NCBI GenBank assembly: GCA_964591105.1
Contig: CAZPZR010000011.1
Location: 1-36,706, forward strand
DNA length: 36,706 bases
Direction of reading: 5' to 3'
Origin: CAZPZR01 sp964591105
Lineage (GTDB): Bacteria; Bacillota; Clostridia; Lachnospirales; Lachnospiraceae
The position numbers and the translations under genes are program-made. Shown here one piece after another: positions 1-7,581 of the stretch (the stretch's first letter is position 1; every line of letters begins with the position of its first letter). The notes beneath the pieces were generated by a model, which was not told where the DNA came from, made no database searches, and saw only the letters and a program-made list of their open reading frames with translations.

Positions 1-807
1 TACGCCCTTTGATGGATAATTTCTTCGAAGCCAATGTTGGTAATCAGAATATTCTCTTTCGAACAACTTATCACCAACTCTTTCGATCGTTGCTTTCATA
101 CCAAACTGACGATAGTATGCTCTTGCTTTTACTAGCCATTCCGTATTCCATTTACGCTCTCTTTGTTTTTTTGGCTTTTTCAAAGAAATATTCTCATTTA
201 TCTCTTTGTCTGCGGTTTTTATCTGCATTCTCATCTGCTGTGGCAGATGTCCCGTAAATGTAGTTTGAAACCCTACAACATCTTCCCTTTGGCATTCCGG
301 ATATGCTTTTAATACATCTCCACGATAGTTTTTCTTGATTTTTGGAGATAAACATTTGTCATGTGAATCATAGAAATTCAGCTCTGTTTCTCCATCACTT
401 ATGTACCATCCCTGAATTTGTAACTCCTGTTCTCTACGTTCTACTCGATCAACGCTTCTTGGGATCCATTGCTTTAATTCCAGCAACTTTTCTTTTTTCA
501 CATGCATCACTAACTCTTTTCCAGATTCAAAGTCATTCCACACGCTCAGCTGCTGATACTGCTCCCAATCTGCTGGCAATTCTACCCACAAGTAGTATTC
601 TTTCGTAATCTCTTTTCCATCATACTGTTTATGACAATGCGGCAGTAATCTTCTCTCCTCCACTTCATATGTGAGTTCTGTATCATCCAGCGTTATGATT
701 GGATGATTATTCCCCATGCAATTATCACTAAAATTCCCCATAACTAATAGACTATTTTCATTTTTTAAATGAAAGCGACATGCCGTCATTAAAAATAAAT
801 TTTTCAT
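1..807 (-). CDS. Glycosyltransferase, N-terminal part only (cut by window edge)
   Basis: Reading the minus strand from an ATG at 805-807 gives an open frame of 269 codons that runs off the window start. The protein begins MKNLFLMTACRFHLKNEN. Its first 200 or so residues look like a beta-rich accessory region, with short strands and many charged residues. A basic stretch follows, and then a segment ending YQHWLRRNYPS. That last segment resembles the linker just before the GT-A domain in large polysaccharide glycosyltransferases of Firmicutes, where a 'VSIIVP' strand normally follows. The catalytic domain itself lies outside the window, so the enzyme type is inferred from this linker and from the adjacent polysaccharide ABC exporter. 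The upstream gene ends 17 bases before this start, so the two are probably co-transcribed. A GAGAGGG-type ribosome binding site sits just upstream. Confidence 0.6.
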   Translation of the reverse strand, partial: MKNLFLMTACRFHLKNENSLLVMGNFSDNCMGNNHPIITLDDTELTYEVEERRLLPHCHKQYDGKEITKEYYLWVELPADWEQYQQLSVWNDFESGKELVMHVKKEKLLELKQWIPRSVDRVERREQELQIQGWYISDGETELNFYDSHDKCLSPKIKKNYRGDVLKAYPECQREDVVGFQTTFTGHLPQQMRMQIKTADKEINENISLKKPKKQRERKWNTEWLVKARAYYRQFGMKATIERVGDKLFEREYSDYQHWLRRNYPSKGV

Positions 808-824
808 ATGTGCCCTCTCTTTTT

Positions 825-1442
825 CTACCTTGAAAACAATTTACATAACCGTTTAAAAAACGTAATTATAAACACCGTTAATACCCATAATACACAGAAG
901 GTCTCGAAATCGAATCTCTTTGTGACTGTTTTAAGAATCATCGTTCCTTCCATTTCTGTCCCATCCACAGATAATCTTGTGTTTCTTTCTGTCGGTTCTG
1001 TTTTCACAAAACCAACACCAAACCCTACGCTCAGTTCCTCGCCCTTATTCGTAAACATTGCCTGATAGGATTTCCCCTTGCAGCCTCCTATTTTTTCGAA
1101 CGAGAAAGTATTAAATTTTCCGTTTTCCACTTCTGACATCTTTTTCGAAGCACTTGCCACCACTTCTCCTGTTGTCGTGTCCAGCAGCGCCATTTCTATA
1201 GACATATTGTCACTTTCACCAACTACTTGGCATTTAACACTCACTCCGTCCAATGTCTCTTCTTTACACACGAATTCTTGTGTCACCATTCCCCCAACTA
1301 CTCCAAGAGACACATATTCACTACTATCTATCTTTTTGTCGTAAATCATCTCTTTTTTGTCGATATGTGCATAAAAAAAGATGATTATAAATAAAATACA
1401 CACCCACAATATCTGTTTTAAATGTTTCATCTCTATCCTCAT
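825..1442 (-). CDS. Small membrane protein of polysaccharide locus, unknown function
   Basis: I do not recognise this family. The protein is about 205 residues, counting from the ATG at 1440-1442. A second ATG at 1428-1430 (MKHLKQIL) is equally plausible, because both have AGG-type ribosome binding sites. It has one hydrophobic helix near the N terminus (WVCILFIIIFFYAH) and one at the C terminus (FCVLWVLTVFIITFF), with about 140 hydrophilic, beta-rich residues between them. The layout predicts an extracellular domain held by two membrane anchors. The start lies 2 bases after the stop of the Wzt-type ATPase gene and the glycosyltransferase follows 17 bases downstream, so it is in the polysaccharide export operon. 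By position it could be an accessory factor of chain modification or export. That role is inference only. Confidence 0.6.
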   Translation of the reverse strand: MRIEMKHLKQILWVCILFIIIFFYAHIDKKEMIYDKKIDSSEYVSLGVVGGMVTQEFVCKEETLDGVSVKCQVVGESDNMSIEMALLDTTTGEVVASASKKMSEVENGKFNTFSFEKIGGCKGKSYQAMFTNKGEELSVGFGVGFVKTEPTERNTRLSVDGTEMEGTMILKTVTKRFDFETFCVLWVLTVFIITFFKRLCKLFSR

Positions 1443-1444
1443 AT

Positions 1445-2161
1445 CTATCCCTGATATTCCGCACACACTTCCTCTGCAGAACCAATCCCTCGAATTTTCC
1501 CATGCTCCAGCCACACAATACGACTACAAATAGATTGCACCTGCTCCATATTGTGAGATACAAACAAGATGGTTGTTCCTTTTTCCTTCATCTCTTGGAT
1601 ACGTGCTTCGCATTTCTGTTGAAAATGAAAATCTCCTACGGAAAGAGCTTCATCAACGATTAATACATCTGGGATGCCAATCGTTGCAATCGCAAATGCA
1701 AGTCTTGCCACCATTCCAGACGAGAAATTCTTTACTGGCACATCCATAAATGCGCGCAGCTCTGAAAACTCTACAATATCTTCATAGTGCATACTCATAA
1801 ACTCTCTGGAATATCCCAACAGCGCACCGTTCAAAAATACATTTTCCTTTGCGGTTAAATCAAAATCAAATCCTGCACCAAGTTCGATCAAAGGTGCCAC
1901 TCTTCCACTGACTTGTACTTCCCCACAAGTCGGTTTTAATACCCCTGCAATAATTTTAAGCATGGTACTTTTCCCACTTCCGTTCAAGCCAATCAATCCA
2001 AGTGATTCTCCTCGGCTTACTTCAAACGATACATCACTTAGTGCCCAGAATTCCTGATATGTAATCTGCTTCTTAATACTTCGTATAATGTATTCTTTAA
2101 AACTGTCACATTTTTCAGATGTCATATGAAATTTCATAGATACATGATCTACTTTTATCAT
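1445..2161 (-). CDS. Polysaccharide ABC exporter ATP-binding subunit, Wzt/TagH/RgpD type
   Basis: This is the ATPase that should power export of a lipid-linked polysaccharide or teichoic-acid-like chain with the permease encoded just upstream. The start chosen is the ATG giving MIKVDHVSMKFHM (238 residues); a longer reading frame exists but only adds sequence unlike the family. A GAAGGG ribosome binding site precedes it. Visible motifs are Walker A GLNGSGKS at about 58-65, the signature region FSSGMVARLAFA near 146 and Walker B VLIVDE near 166. A switch histidine follows in FVSHNM near 200. The leucine-rich FWALSDVSFEV start and the LIELGAGFD segment are typical of the Wzt/TagH branch. The protein ends right after the nucleotide-binding domain. 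It therefore lacks the C-terminal carbohydrate-binding domain that some Wzt proteins use to recognise modified chain ends. Confidence 0.93.
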   Translation of the reverse strand: MIKVDHVSMKFHMTSEKCDSFKEYIIRSIKKQITYQEFWALSDVSFEVSRGESLGLIGLNGSGKSTMLKIIAGVLKPTCGEVQVSGRVAPLIELGAGFDFDLTAKENVFLNGALLGYSREFMSMHYEDIVEFSELRAFMDVPVKNFSSGMVARLAFAIATIGIPDVLIVDEALSVGDFHFQQKCEARIQEMKEKGTTILFVSHNMEQVQSICSRIVWLEHGKIRGIGSAEEVCAEYQG

Positions 2162-2184
2162 CTTTATTTTCCCTTCTTTTATTT

Positions 2185-2961
2185 CTAAAGATCTAAAATG
2201 AAGCCATCTTGCTTCTTGTAAAACACGTAAATTCCAACAGCCAGACACAGGCCTGTCTGTACCACTGCAAGTATAAGCGCTTCCGGATTTAGCATCGTAT
2301 CATAAATCACTAACTCTCGGAACATCACAATAATATTCGTCAATGGATTCAGCATCACCGCGTCCTTCAGCCATTCCGGCAAAATTGACATCGGATAAAT
2401 CACTGGCGAAAGATACATCAGTACAGTCATAAGTACAGAATACAGATGCATTACATCGCGGAATTTCACCGTAATTGCCGCAAGAAACAAGCCGATTCCC
2501 AGAGACATGCCAATCAAAAGCAAAACCGGTACCCATGCAAAAAGCATCGTCCAATGAAGTTCTGCTCTTGTCGCAATCATCACTAAAAATAAGGCTACAC
2601 ACGATGCCAGCAGATTAATCACGCTGGAAATCACTCGTGATAACACAAACATATATTTGGGAACGTATACTTTTTTGATCAATGCAGCATTTCCAATAAT
2701 CGCAGACATAGCATTACTCGTCGCATCATTAAAAAAGTTAAAGATGACCTGTCCACTCAGCAAGTACAATGGGAAATTCTCTATATCAAATTTAAATAAA
2801 TTTGAGAACACTACCGACAACACAATCATCATAAGTAACGGGTTCAATAATGTCCAGAAAACCCCTAACACAGAACGTCGATATTTTATTTTCACATCCC
2901 TGGACACTAACTCTTCCAAAAGTGGACGATATTTTCGAAAATTTTCTATATAAGACGGCAT
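2185..2961 (-). CDS. Polysaccharide ABC exporter permease, ABC-2 family (Wzm/TagG/RgpC type)
   Basis: A 258-residue integral membrane protein of the ABC-2 export permease family. The N terminus (ENFRKYRPLLEELVSRDVKIKYRRSVLGVFWTLL) is the classic amphipathic start of this family, with the KYRRSVLG and LNPLLMM motifs. About six hydrophobic helices follow, including the LFLVMIATRAEL and LIGMSLGIGLFLAAI segments and the conserved LSPVIYPMSILPEW loop near residue 185. It should form the membrane channel for a lipid-linked polysaccharide together with the ATPase encoded 23 bases downstream. The start has a strong GGGAGG ribosome binding site. It is the first gene of the polysaccharide operon seen here, behind a good promoter at 3008-3036. 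Confidence 0.93.
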   Translation of the reverse strand: MPSYIENFRKYRPLLEELVSRDVKIKYRRSVLGVFWTLLNPLLMMIVLSVVFSNLFKFDIENFPLYLLSGQVIFNFFNDATSNAMSAIIGNAALIKKVYVPKYMFVLSRVISSVINLLASCVALFLVMIATRAELHWTMLFAWVPVLLLIGMSLGIGLFLAAITVKFRDVMHLYSVLMTVLMYLSPVIYPMSILPEWLKDAVMLNPLTNIIVMFRELVIYDTMLNPEALILAVVQTGLCLAVGIYVFYKKQDGFILDL

Positions 2962-3007
2962 AAATCCTCCCTATAACTGGTTTATTTTAATCACTCTCCA
3001 AACTTTA

Positions 3008-3036
3008 ATTATATTCGTATTTTTATACTTATTCAA
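3008..3036 (-). promoter_or_regulatory. Promoter of polysaccharide export operon
   Basis: On the minus strand there is a TTGAAT -35 box at 3031-3036, a 17-base spacer and a perfect TATAAT -10 box at 3008-3013. This lies about 45 bases upstream of the permease start and downstream of the rhodanese terminator, which fits a separate operon start. It is a sequence match only. Confidence 0.65.
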
Positions 3037-3070
3037 TTACATTCTTGATTTTTTCTGTCTTTCTGGACAA

Positions 3071-3102
3071 AAAAAGAAACCTGCTTTCGCAGATTTCTTT
3101 TT
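3071..3102 (-). terminator. Intrinsic terminator after the rhodanese gene
   Basis: On the minus strand an A-rich arm and CTGCGAAAGCAG-type hairpin with a short loop runs directly into a TTTCTTTTTTT tract. It starts six bases past the TAA stop of the rhodanese lipoprotein gene. It closes the transcription unit that begins upstream of the ABC lipoprotein gene or earlier. Confidence 0.8.
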
Positions 3103-3107
3103 CATAC

Positions 3108-4031
3108 TTATTCTACTTCGTTTACTACACACCATCTCCAGTAAGACTGATCGTAGTTCCATGTATTTTCATATCCACACATTTCTAATACCATCTGAAC
3201 ATATGCTGAGCGGATACCACCTGTACAGTATGTCACGATATTATCGTCTTTCTGAACACCAGCTTCGTCCAACATTGCAACGATATCAGCATTAGACTTT
3301 AATGTATCATCAGAATTGAAGAGTTCTGTATATGGGAAGAATGTAGCTCCTGGAAGGTGTCCACCCTTTGCTTCACCATACTTTGTAGCTCCATCATATT
3401 CTTTCTGCGTACGTACATCAAGTACTACATAGTTATCATAATCTGCCGCTAATGTGTCTGTATCCATAACGTGTGTCATGTCGATCGCATCAATGCTGAC
3501 TTCACATGGTACTGGTTCGCTTGGTCCCTTCTGTGTTGGAACTTCGGCTGCTTCCAATGCTGTGTAGCCACCATCTACCATTTTAACATTCTCATAACCT
3601 GCTGCAAGTAATTCCCATGCAACTCTTGCATCATCACCCCAACCAGCTGTTGTATATCCGATTGTGATGATCTCTTTATCTTTAGAAATTCCATATGATC
3701 CAAGTACCTGTGCAAGTTCTGCTGGTTCAGGAATTTTTCCCCATCCTTCATCTCCAGCTGCACCATACTGTTCTCCACATGTGCAGATATCCTGCCATGT
3801 TACTTCAATTGCACCTTCAATTGTCTTTTTCGCTGCTGCATCTTCCCCACGGCAGTCAATCAGAAGAACATTCTCATCACCAATATGCTCTTTCACATAA
3901 TCTGCTGTTACCATGTACGTTCCTTCGAATGCTTCTGCTGAATCATTTGCAGAATCTTTCGAATTTCCACATCCAGCAAGCAACATTGCACCAAGTAACA
4001 CTACACTCATGATTCTTGTACTTTTTTTCAT
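3108..4031 (-). CDS. Tandem-rhodanese lipoprotein, YnjE-like sulfurtransferase
   Basis: A 307-residue exported lipoprotein with two rhodanese domains. The start chosen is the ATG at 4029-4031, because GGAGGA lies seven bases upstream. An in-frame ATG 15 bases earlier overlaps that ribosome binding site. The N terminus is a lipoprotein signal peptide with lipobox LLAGC, so Cys21 should be lipidated and the enzyme anchored outside the membrane. The second domain has the active loop YCTGGIRSA, with the catalytic Cys near residue 269, and should carry persulfide sulfur. The first domain has YTTAGWGDDARVA at the same place, with no Cys, so it is probably structural. E. coli YnjE is likewise an exported multi-rhodanese protein encoded beside YnjBCD, which supports a shared role here. 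The gene is the last of the block and has its own terminator. The sulfur acceptor is unknown. Confidence 0.88.
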   Translation of the reverse strand: MKKSTRIMSVVLLGAMLLAGCGNSKDSANDSAEAFEGTYMVTADYVKEHIGDENVLLIDCRGEDAAAKKTIEGAIEVTWQDICTCGEQYGAAGDEGWGKIPEPAELAQVLGSYGISKDKEIITIGYTTAGWGDDARVAWELLAAGYENVKMVDGGYTALEAAEVPTQKGPSEPVPCEVSIDAIDMTHVMDTDTLAADYDNYVVLDVRTQKEYDGATKYGEAKGGHLPGATFFPYTELFNSDDTLKSNADIVAMLDEAGVQKDDNIVTYCTGGIRSAYVQMVLEMCGYENTWNYDQSYWRWCVVNEVE

Positions 4032-4126
4032 TATACTTTCCTCCATATTATTTTCTCAATAAAACGTATCACTGCTGTACGTCTTTGTCCAACTAATGAT
4101 TTCTATATGTTTATTCACATTATCTA

Positions 4127-4807
4127 TCATCGCACATCTTCGTAATAGGATGCAATCTCCCCAAGCGGAACGCCGTCTCTGTACATGGCACGCAGACGAT
4201 TCATCTTCCACATAACCTTCAATTTGGTAACGGTATTGCCCTCAAATCGACGCGCCGATGTATAAATGCGGTGTTTTGCCATTCCCAAACGAATCCCCAT
4301 TTCCTTGAGTGTCAAGGAAAACTGGTAGTCCTCCATAATTGGGATTTCCGGGAACATCCCCGCTTCAAAGAATAATTCTCGCTCTACAAAGATTCCCTGA
4401 TCTCCAAACATCACCTTACGGTCCTTCACTCGATGATTCGAAATTACACGACAAGTGAACATGAAGAAATGCCAGGAATGAAATGCGATTCCAAAACAAC
4501 CTGCTCGATGCTTTTGCATCACCTGTTCAATTTCTTCCAACGCCGTCTTTGGTATCTCACTATCACAATGCAGGAAGAACAACACGTCTCCGCTGCTCTC
4601 TTTCACTCCGGTATTCATTTGCTTTGCACGCCCTTTTTCTGATGCCAGCACCGGATATTGATCTTTTAAAATCTCCAAAGTCCCATCCGTGCTCCCCCCA
4701 TCTACAAAAAGGATTTCACATCTTCCCTTTAACGGCTCTAAGGATTCCAACAGTCTTTCAATTGTTTTTTTTTCATTATAAACTGGAACAATGATTGATA
4801 TTTTCAT
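4127..4807 (-). CDS. Family 2 glycosyltransferase, TIGR04283 type
   Basis: A 226-residue GT-A fold transferase. The start chosen is the ATG giving MKISIIVPVYNEKKTI; the longer frame would need a TTG codon inside the preceding gene. Visible motifs are the SIIVPVYNE strand, the VDGGSTDGT nucleotide-sugar loop near residue 35, and HCDSE near residue 80, which serves as the DxD-like metal site. The FGDQGIFVERE and PIMEDYQFSLTL segments are typical of the short family that NCBI models call rSAM/selenodomain-associated transferase 2, or arsenosugar biosynthesis glycosyltransferase. The gene starts four bases after the nucleoside hydrolase stop and has no strong ribosome binding site, which suggests translational coupling. 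A member of the partner family TIGR04282 is encoded at 11681-12370 in the same block. The acceptor is unknown, and no arsM or arsS gene is in the window. Confidence 0.85.
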   Translation of the reverse strand: MKISIIVPVYNEKKTIERLLESLEPLKGRCEILFVDGGSTDGTLEILKDQYPVLASEKGRAKQMNTGVKESSGDVLFFLHCDSEIPKTALEEIEQVMQKHRAGCFGIAFHSWHFFMFTCRVISNHRVKDRKVMFGDQGIFVERELFFEAGMFPEIPIMEDYQFSLTLKEMGIRLGMAKHRIYTSARRFEGNTVTKLKVMWKMNRLRAMYRDGVPLGEIASYYEDVR

Positions 4808-4811
4808 TTTC

Positions 4812-5696
4812 TTACTTTTCGCCAAACGTTACATTCAACCATGTATCATATACATTTCTGCAAAATGCTCTTTCATCCCCGATTTCTGGTATTTCTAATG
4901 TACAGTTTGGTTCTTGTCCTTCTCCACTTTTTGTCAACCGTCCATGGTCCAATTCTTCTACAGATAATGCAAAGTCTATCTTGTGCTGTTCAAATAATTC
5001 TGGATGCATCAGATAAACTGCTGCCACAACGTCCCAGTTGTAATATCCTGGAATTCCAAATTCATCCATATTGTTATCAAACCAGTAGTCTGTTTCCTTA
5101 CGAATAAATCTTACCACATCTTTCTTATCATCTACAAGCTCTCTCTCATATTCTTCTCGTGTAAAAAGAACTTTCAGGCAATTATTTCCTGTAATGACTC
5201 CCACTTGTGTTCCACTAGTGAGTACAGAAAATGTTGCAAGTGGATCACAGGAGAAATTGAGTTCATCCATTTCTCTTTTTGCAAAAATCAATGGTTCTGT
5301 TGTTCCGCCCATCAGTACGATTCTCTTCACTTGCTGGAAAAACTTTGGATTCTTTTTCCACGCGCCATACAGATTCGTTACGGAACCTGTCACAAGAATT
5401 TCCAGTTCACCAGCATACTTTTCTGCCATCTCTGCCAAAAATGTTGCCGCTTCACTTTCTGTCTCACCAGGACACTCGCCACCACGATATAACGGAATAT
5501 CTTCGCGTCCAATATCTTTTAAAAATTTTTTCGTTGTTGGATACACATCATCCATAACACTATTTCCATACGTTGTTGTCACTCCAAGCACTTCCGCTTC
5601 TGGATCTCCAATCAAATATAACAGTGCCAGTCCGTCATCCACATCACACCCGTTAATTCCAAATGTACAATCGCAATCGTGAATTATTTTTTTCAT
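4812..5696 (-). CDS. Nucleoside hydrolase family protein (IU-NH fold)
   Basis: A 294-residue protein of the inosine-uridine nucleoside hydrolase fold, which cleaves N-glycosidic bonds of ribosides using a bound calcium. The N terminus has the metal-site motif in an expanded form: HDCDCTFGINGCDVDDGLAL at residues 6-25. The usual spacing is DxDxGxDD, so about six residues are inserted between the first Asp pair and the DD pair, and the loop carries three Cys. Other family marks are TTTYGN near residue 41, LVTGSVTNL near 105, VLMGGTTEP near 127, and LNFSCDPLAT near 146. YYNWDVVAAVYL near 235 carries the distal Asp. The gene lies between the ABC importer ATPase and the TIGR04283 transferase, which suggests that the imported compound has a nucleoside-like or other glycosidic bond. 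The true substrate cannot be read from the sequence. Confidence 0.88.
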   Translation of the reverse strand: MKKIIHDCDCTFGINGCDVDDGLALLYLIGDPEAEVLGVTTTYGNSVMDDVYPTTKKFLKDIGREDIPLYRGGECPGETESEAATFLAEMAEKYAGELEILVTGSVTNLYGAWKKNPKFFQQVKRIVLMGGTTEPLIFAKREMDELNFSCDPLATFSVLTSGTQVGVITGNNCLKVLFTREEYERELVDDKKDVVRFIRKETDYWFDNNMDEFGIPGYYNWDVVAAVYLMHPELFEQHKIDFALSVEELDHGRLTKSGEGQEPNCTLEIPEIGDERAFCRNVYDTWLNVTFGEK

Positions 5697-5714
5697 CTCT
5701 TTTGTCCCTTCTTT

Positions 5715-6746
5715 CTACTTACCAAACAGTGTTCCGCTTCCAGCCCCAATAGAAACTTGCACCAAGTCACCTACCTGTACCTGAAGTTCGCTCCACTCTG
5801 TATGCAACAGCCAGGCAGTCAACACCCTTCCTTCTCTTTCTAACGTAACTTCTGCTGTTTCACCTTCAAAGAGCACTTCCTGAATCTGATAAGCGGCTGT
5901 TCCTCCTGCATCCGTTCTCTGCAATCGAATGGCAGATGGACGAATCATCCATTCATACTCCCCATCTTCCACTTCCGTCTGATAAGTGAAATCTTCGCTG
6001 ATAAACTGGTGATTTTTCACAACACCGGAAATATAATTCGTCTGACCCATGTAGTCTGCTACCGGCTTTGACGTTGGATGGTAGAACATTTCTTCCGGAC
6101 TATCGTACTGTAAAACTTCTCCATCTTTCATCAGGGCAATGCGATCGGACACCTTCATCGCTTCAGATTTATCATGGGTAACCATAACTACTGTAAGTCC
6201 TAACTGTTTGTGAAGCTTTTTCACAAGTCTTGCCATCTCCGATCTCAGATTCTCATCCAGACTGGAAAATGGTTCGTCCAGCAGAAGAATCTTCGGATCT
6301 GCAGCCAATGCTCTTGCTAGTGCTACTCGCTGCTTCTGTCCACCAGACATTTCACGAATCTTACGTTTTTCAAATCCCGGAAGCTGCACTGCTTCCAAAA
6401 GTTCTGCTACGCGCTGTTTCTGTGTTTCTTTCGAAACCTTTTTCAGGCTCATCGTGAACGCAATGTTCTGCTCCACAGTCATATGTGGAAATAGTCGAAG
6501 ATCCTGAAAGACAATCACAGTTCCTCGTTTCTCAGGCGCCAGGTTTACCACGGACTTCTCATCGATCATGATTTCCCCGCATCTTACATCCAAAAGACCT
6601 GCAATACTTTTCAGGAGTGTTGTCTTCCCACATCCGGATGCACCAAGCAGCGATACAAACTCCCCGGTCTTAATTTCAAGATTAATATGTTTCAATATCT
6701 CTGCTTTCTGTAAATCTACACAGAGTTCCTTTATCTTTAGACTCAT
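5715..6746 (-). CDS. ABC importer ATP-binding protein with TOBE domain (YnjD-like)
   Basis: A 343-residue ATPase of the CysA/PotA/FbpC class that should drive the two-permease importer encoded upstream. Walker A GASGCGKTT is at 35-43, the Q-loop FQDLRLFPHMT near 80-90, signature MSGGQKQRVALARALA at 133-148, Walker B ILLLDEPF near 153-160 and the switch His in MVTHDKSEA near 190. The last 75 or so residues form a TOBE-type beta domain, with the MIRPSAIRL strand typical of the class. E. coli YnjD is shorter and lacks this extension. The start has a GGAGG ribosome binding site. It is 12 bases from the second permease and 18 bases from the nucleoside hydrolase, so it is clearly in the operon. Confidence 0.93.
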   Translation of the reverse strand: MSLKIKELCVDLQKAEILKHINLEIKTGEFVSLLGASGCGKTTLLKSIAGLLDVRCGEIMIDEKSVVNLAPEKRGTVIVFQDLRLFPHMTVEQNIAFTMSLKKVSKETQKQRVAELLEAVQLPGFEKRKIREMSGGQKQRVALARALAADPKILLLDEPFSSLDENLRSEMARLVKKLHKQLGLTVVMVTHDKSEAMKVSDRIALMKDGEVLQYDSPEEMFYHPTSKPVADYMGQTNYISGVVKNHQFISEDFTYQTEVEDGEYEWMIRPSAIRLQRTDAGGTAAYQIQEVLFEGETAEVTLEREGRVLTAWLLHTEWSELQVQVGDLVQVSIGAGSGTLFGK

Positions 6747-6758
6747 GTCTCCTCCTGC

Positions 6759-7568
6759 TTAATAATATTCTACTTCCTGTCCCTTTGTAATCCTTGTAAC
6801 GATCCATTCGAATAATCCAAACACTGTAATCGTAATCACAAGGAAAATCAAGCTATACACACTCGCAAAGTTTCGCTCACCGCTGGTCAAAAATGGTACC
6901 ATCACGATGGAGAATGTTTTTACACTTCCTCCACCAATCATCAAGGTCAAAAAGTATTGACTAAATGACACGATATATGACATGGAAAATGCGGAAAGTA
7001 TTACTGGAAATAAATTCGGTAATGTCACTTTATAAAATGCCTGCCAAGGACCGGCTCCCAAAACTCTGGCCTGCTCTTCCAGTCTCACCCCCATCGCTCT
7101 CGTCCCATCTTGCAGTAAAAGTACTGCATATGGAAGTGAACAAATCAAATGGACAATCATAACACCTGGAATTGTGCCACTCAGACCCATCCGAATAAAT
7201 GTAACTTGAATCCCCATGGCAAACACTGTTCCCGGAATCAGAAACGGCAACAATGATACAAAAGATGCCGCCTTTTTACCCCAAAACTGATAACATTCCA
7301 GTGCTCGTGCTGTCATCGTACCAATGACAACAGACAAGAATGCCACTACAAAAGAAATCAGCATACTGGATAGAAACAACTGCGTCAATTCTTTTTTATC
7401 CCTCAACACCGCCTGTATCGCTCGCAAAGAAAATGTCTGTGGAATCAGGGATGGCCAAGCCCATCGTTCGGTAAACACCCAAATGAGAATCGTAAACAAC
7501 GGTACAATAATCATCAGTAAGAATAAAATTATAATAAAACTTCCTATAAATCCTTTTCTCTTCTTCAT
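6759..7568 (-). CDS. ABC importer permease subunit 2 (YnjC C-half-like)
   Basis: A 269-residue inner-membrane permease with about six helices. The start chosen is the ATG giving MKKRKGFIGSF, because the longer frame would start at a TTG and a GAGGTGG ribosome binding site precedes this ATG. The cytoplasmic EAA loop that contacts the ATPase reads EEQARVLGAGPWQAFYKVTLPN, near residues 165-185. The fold is that of the binding-protein-dependent transport family used by iron, thiamine, sulfate and polyamine importers. E. coli YnjC is a single long protein holding two such units, whereas here the two halves are separate genes 13 bases apart. Confidence 0.92.
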   Translation of the reverse strand: MKKRKGFIGSFIIILFLLMIIVPLFTILIWVFTERWAWPSLIPQTFSLRAIQAVLRDKKELTQLFLSSMLISFVVAFLSVVIGTMTARALECYQFWGKKAASFVSLLPFLIPGTVFAMGIQVTFIRMGLSGTIPGVMIVHLICSLPYAVLLLQDGTRAMGVRLEEQARVLGAGPWQAFYKVTLPNLFPVILSAFSMSYIVSFSQYFLTLMIGGGSVKTFSIVMVPFLTSGERNFASVYSLIFLVITITVFGLFEWIVTRITKGQEVEYY

Positions 7569-7581
7569 TCGTTTCCCACCT

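Noticed and set aside
9..608. Plus-strand open frames of 82 and 88 codons
   Set aside because: They lie wholly inside the minus-strand glycosyltransferase frame, have no ribosome binding site and show no domain. The minus frame is open across the whole stretch.
4032..4126. Possible hairpin ACGTA/TACGT before the rhodanese gene
   Set aside because: The stem is only five pairs with a nine-base loop and a weak T stretch, so a terminator or leader element cannot be supported.
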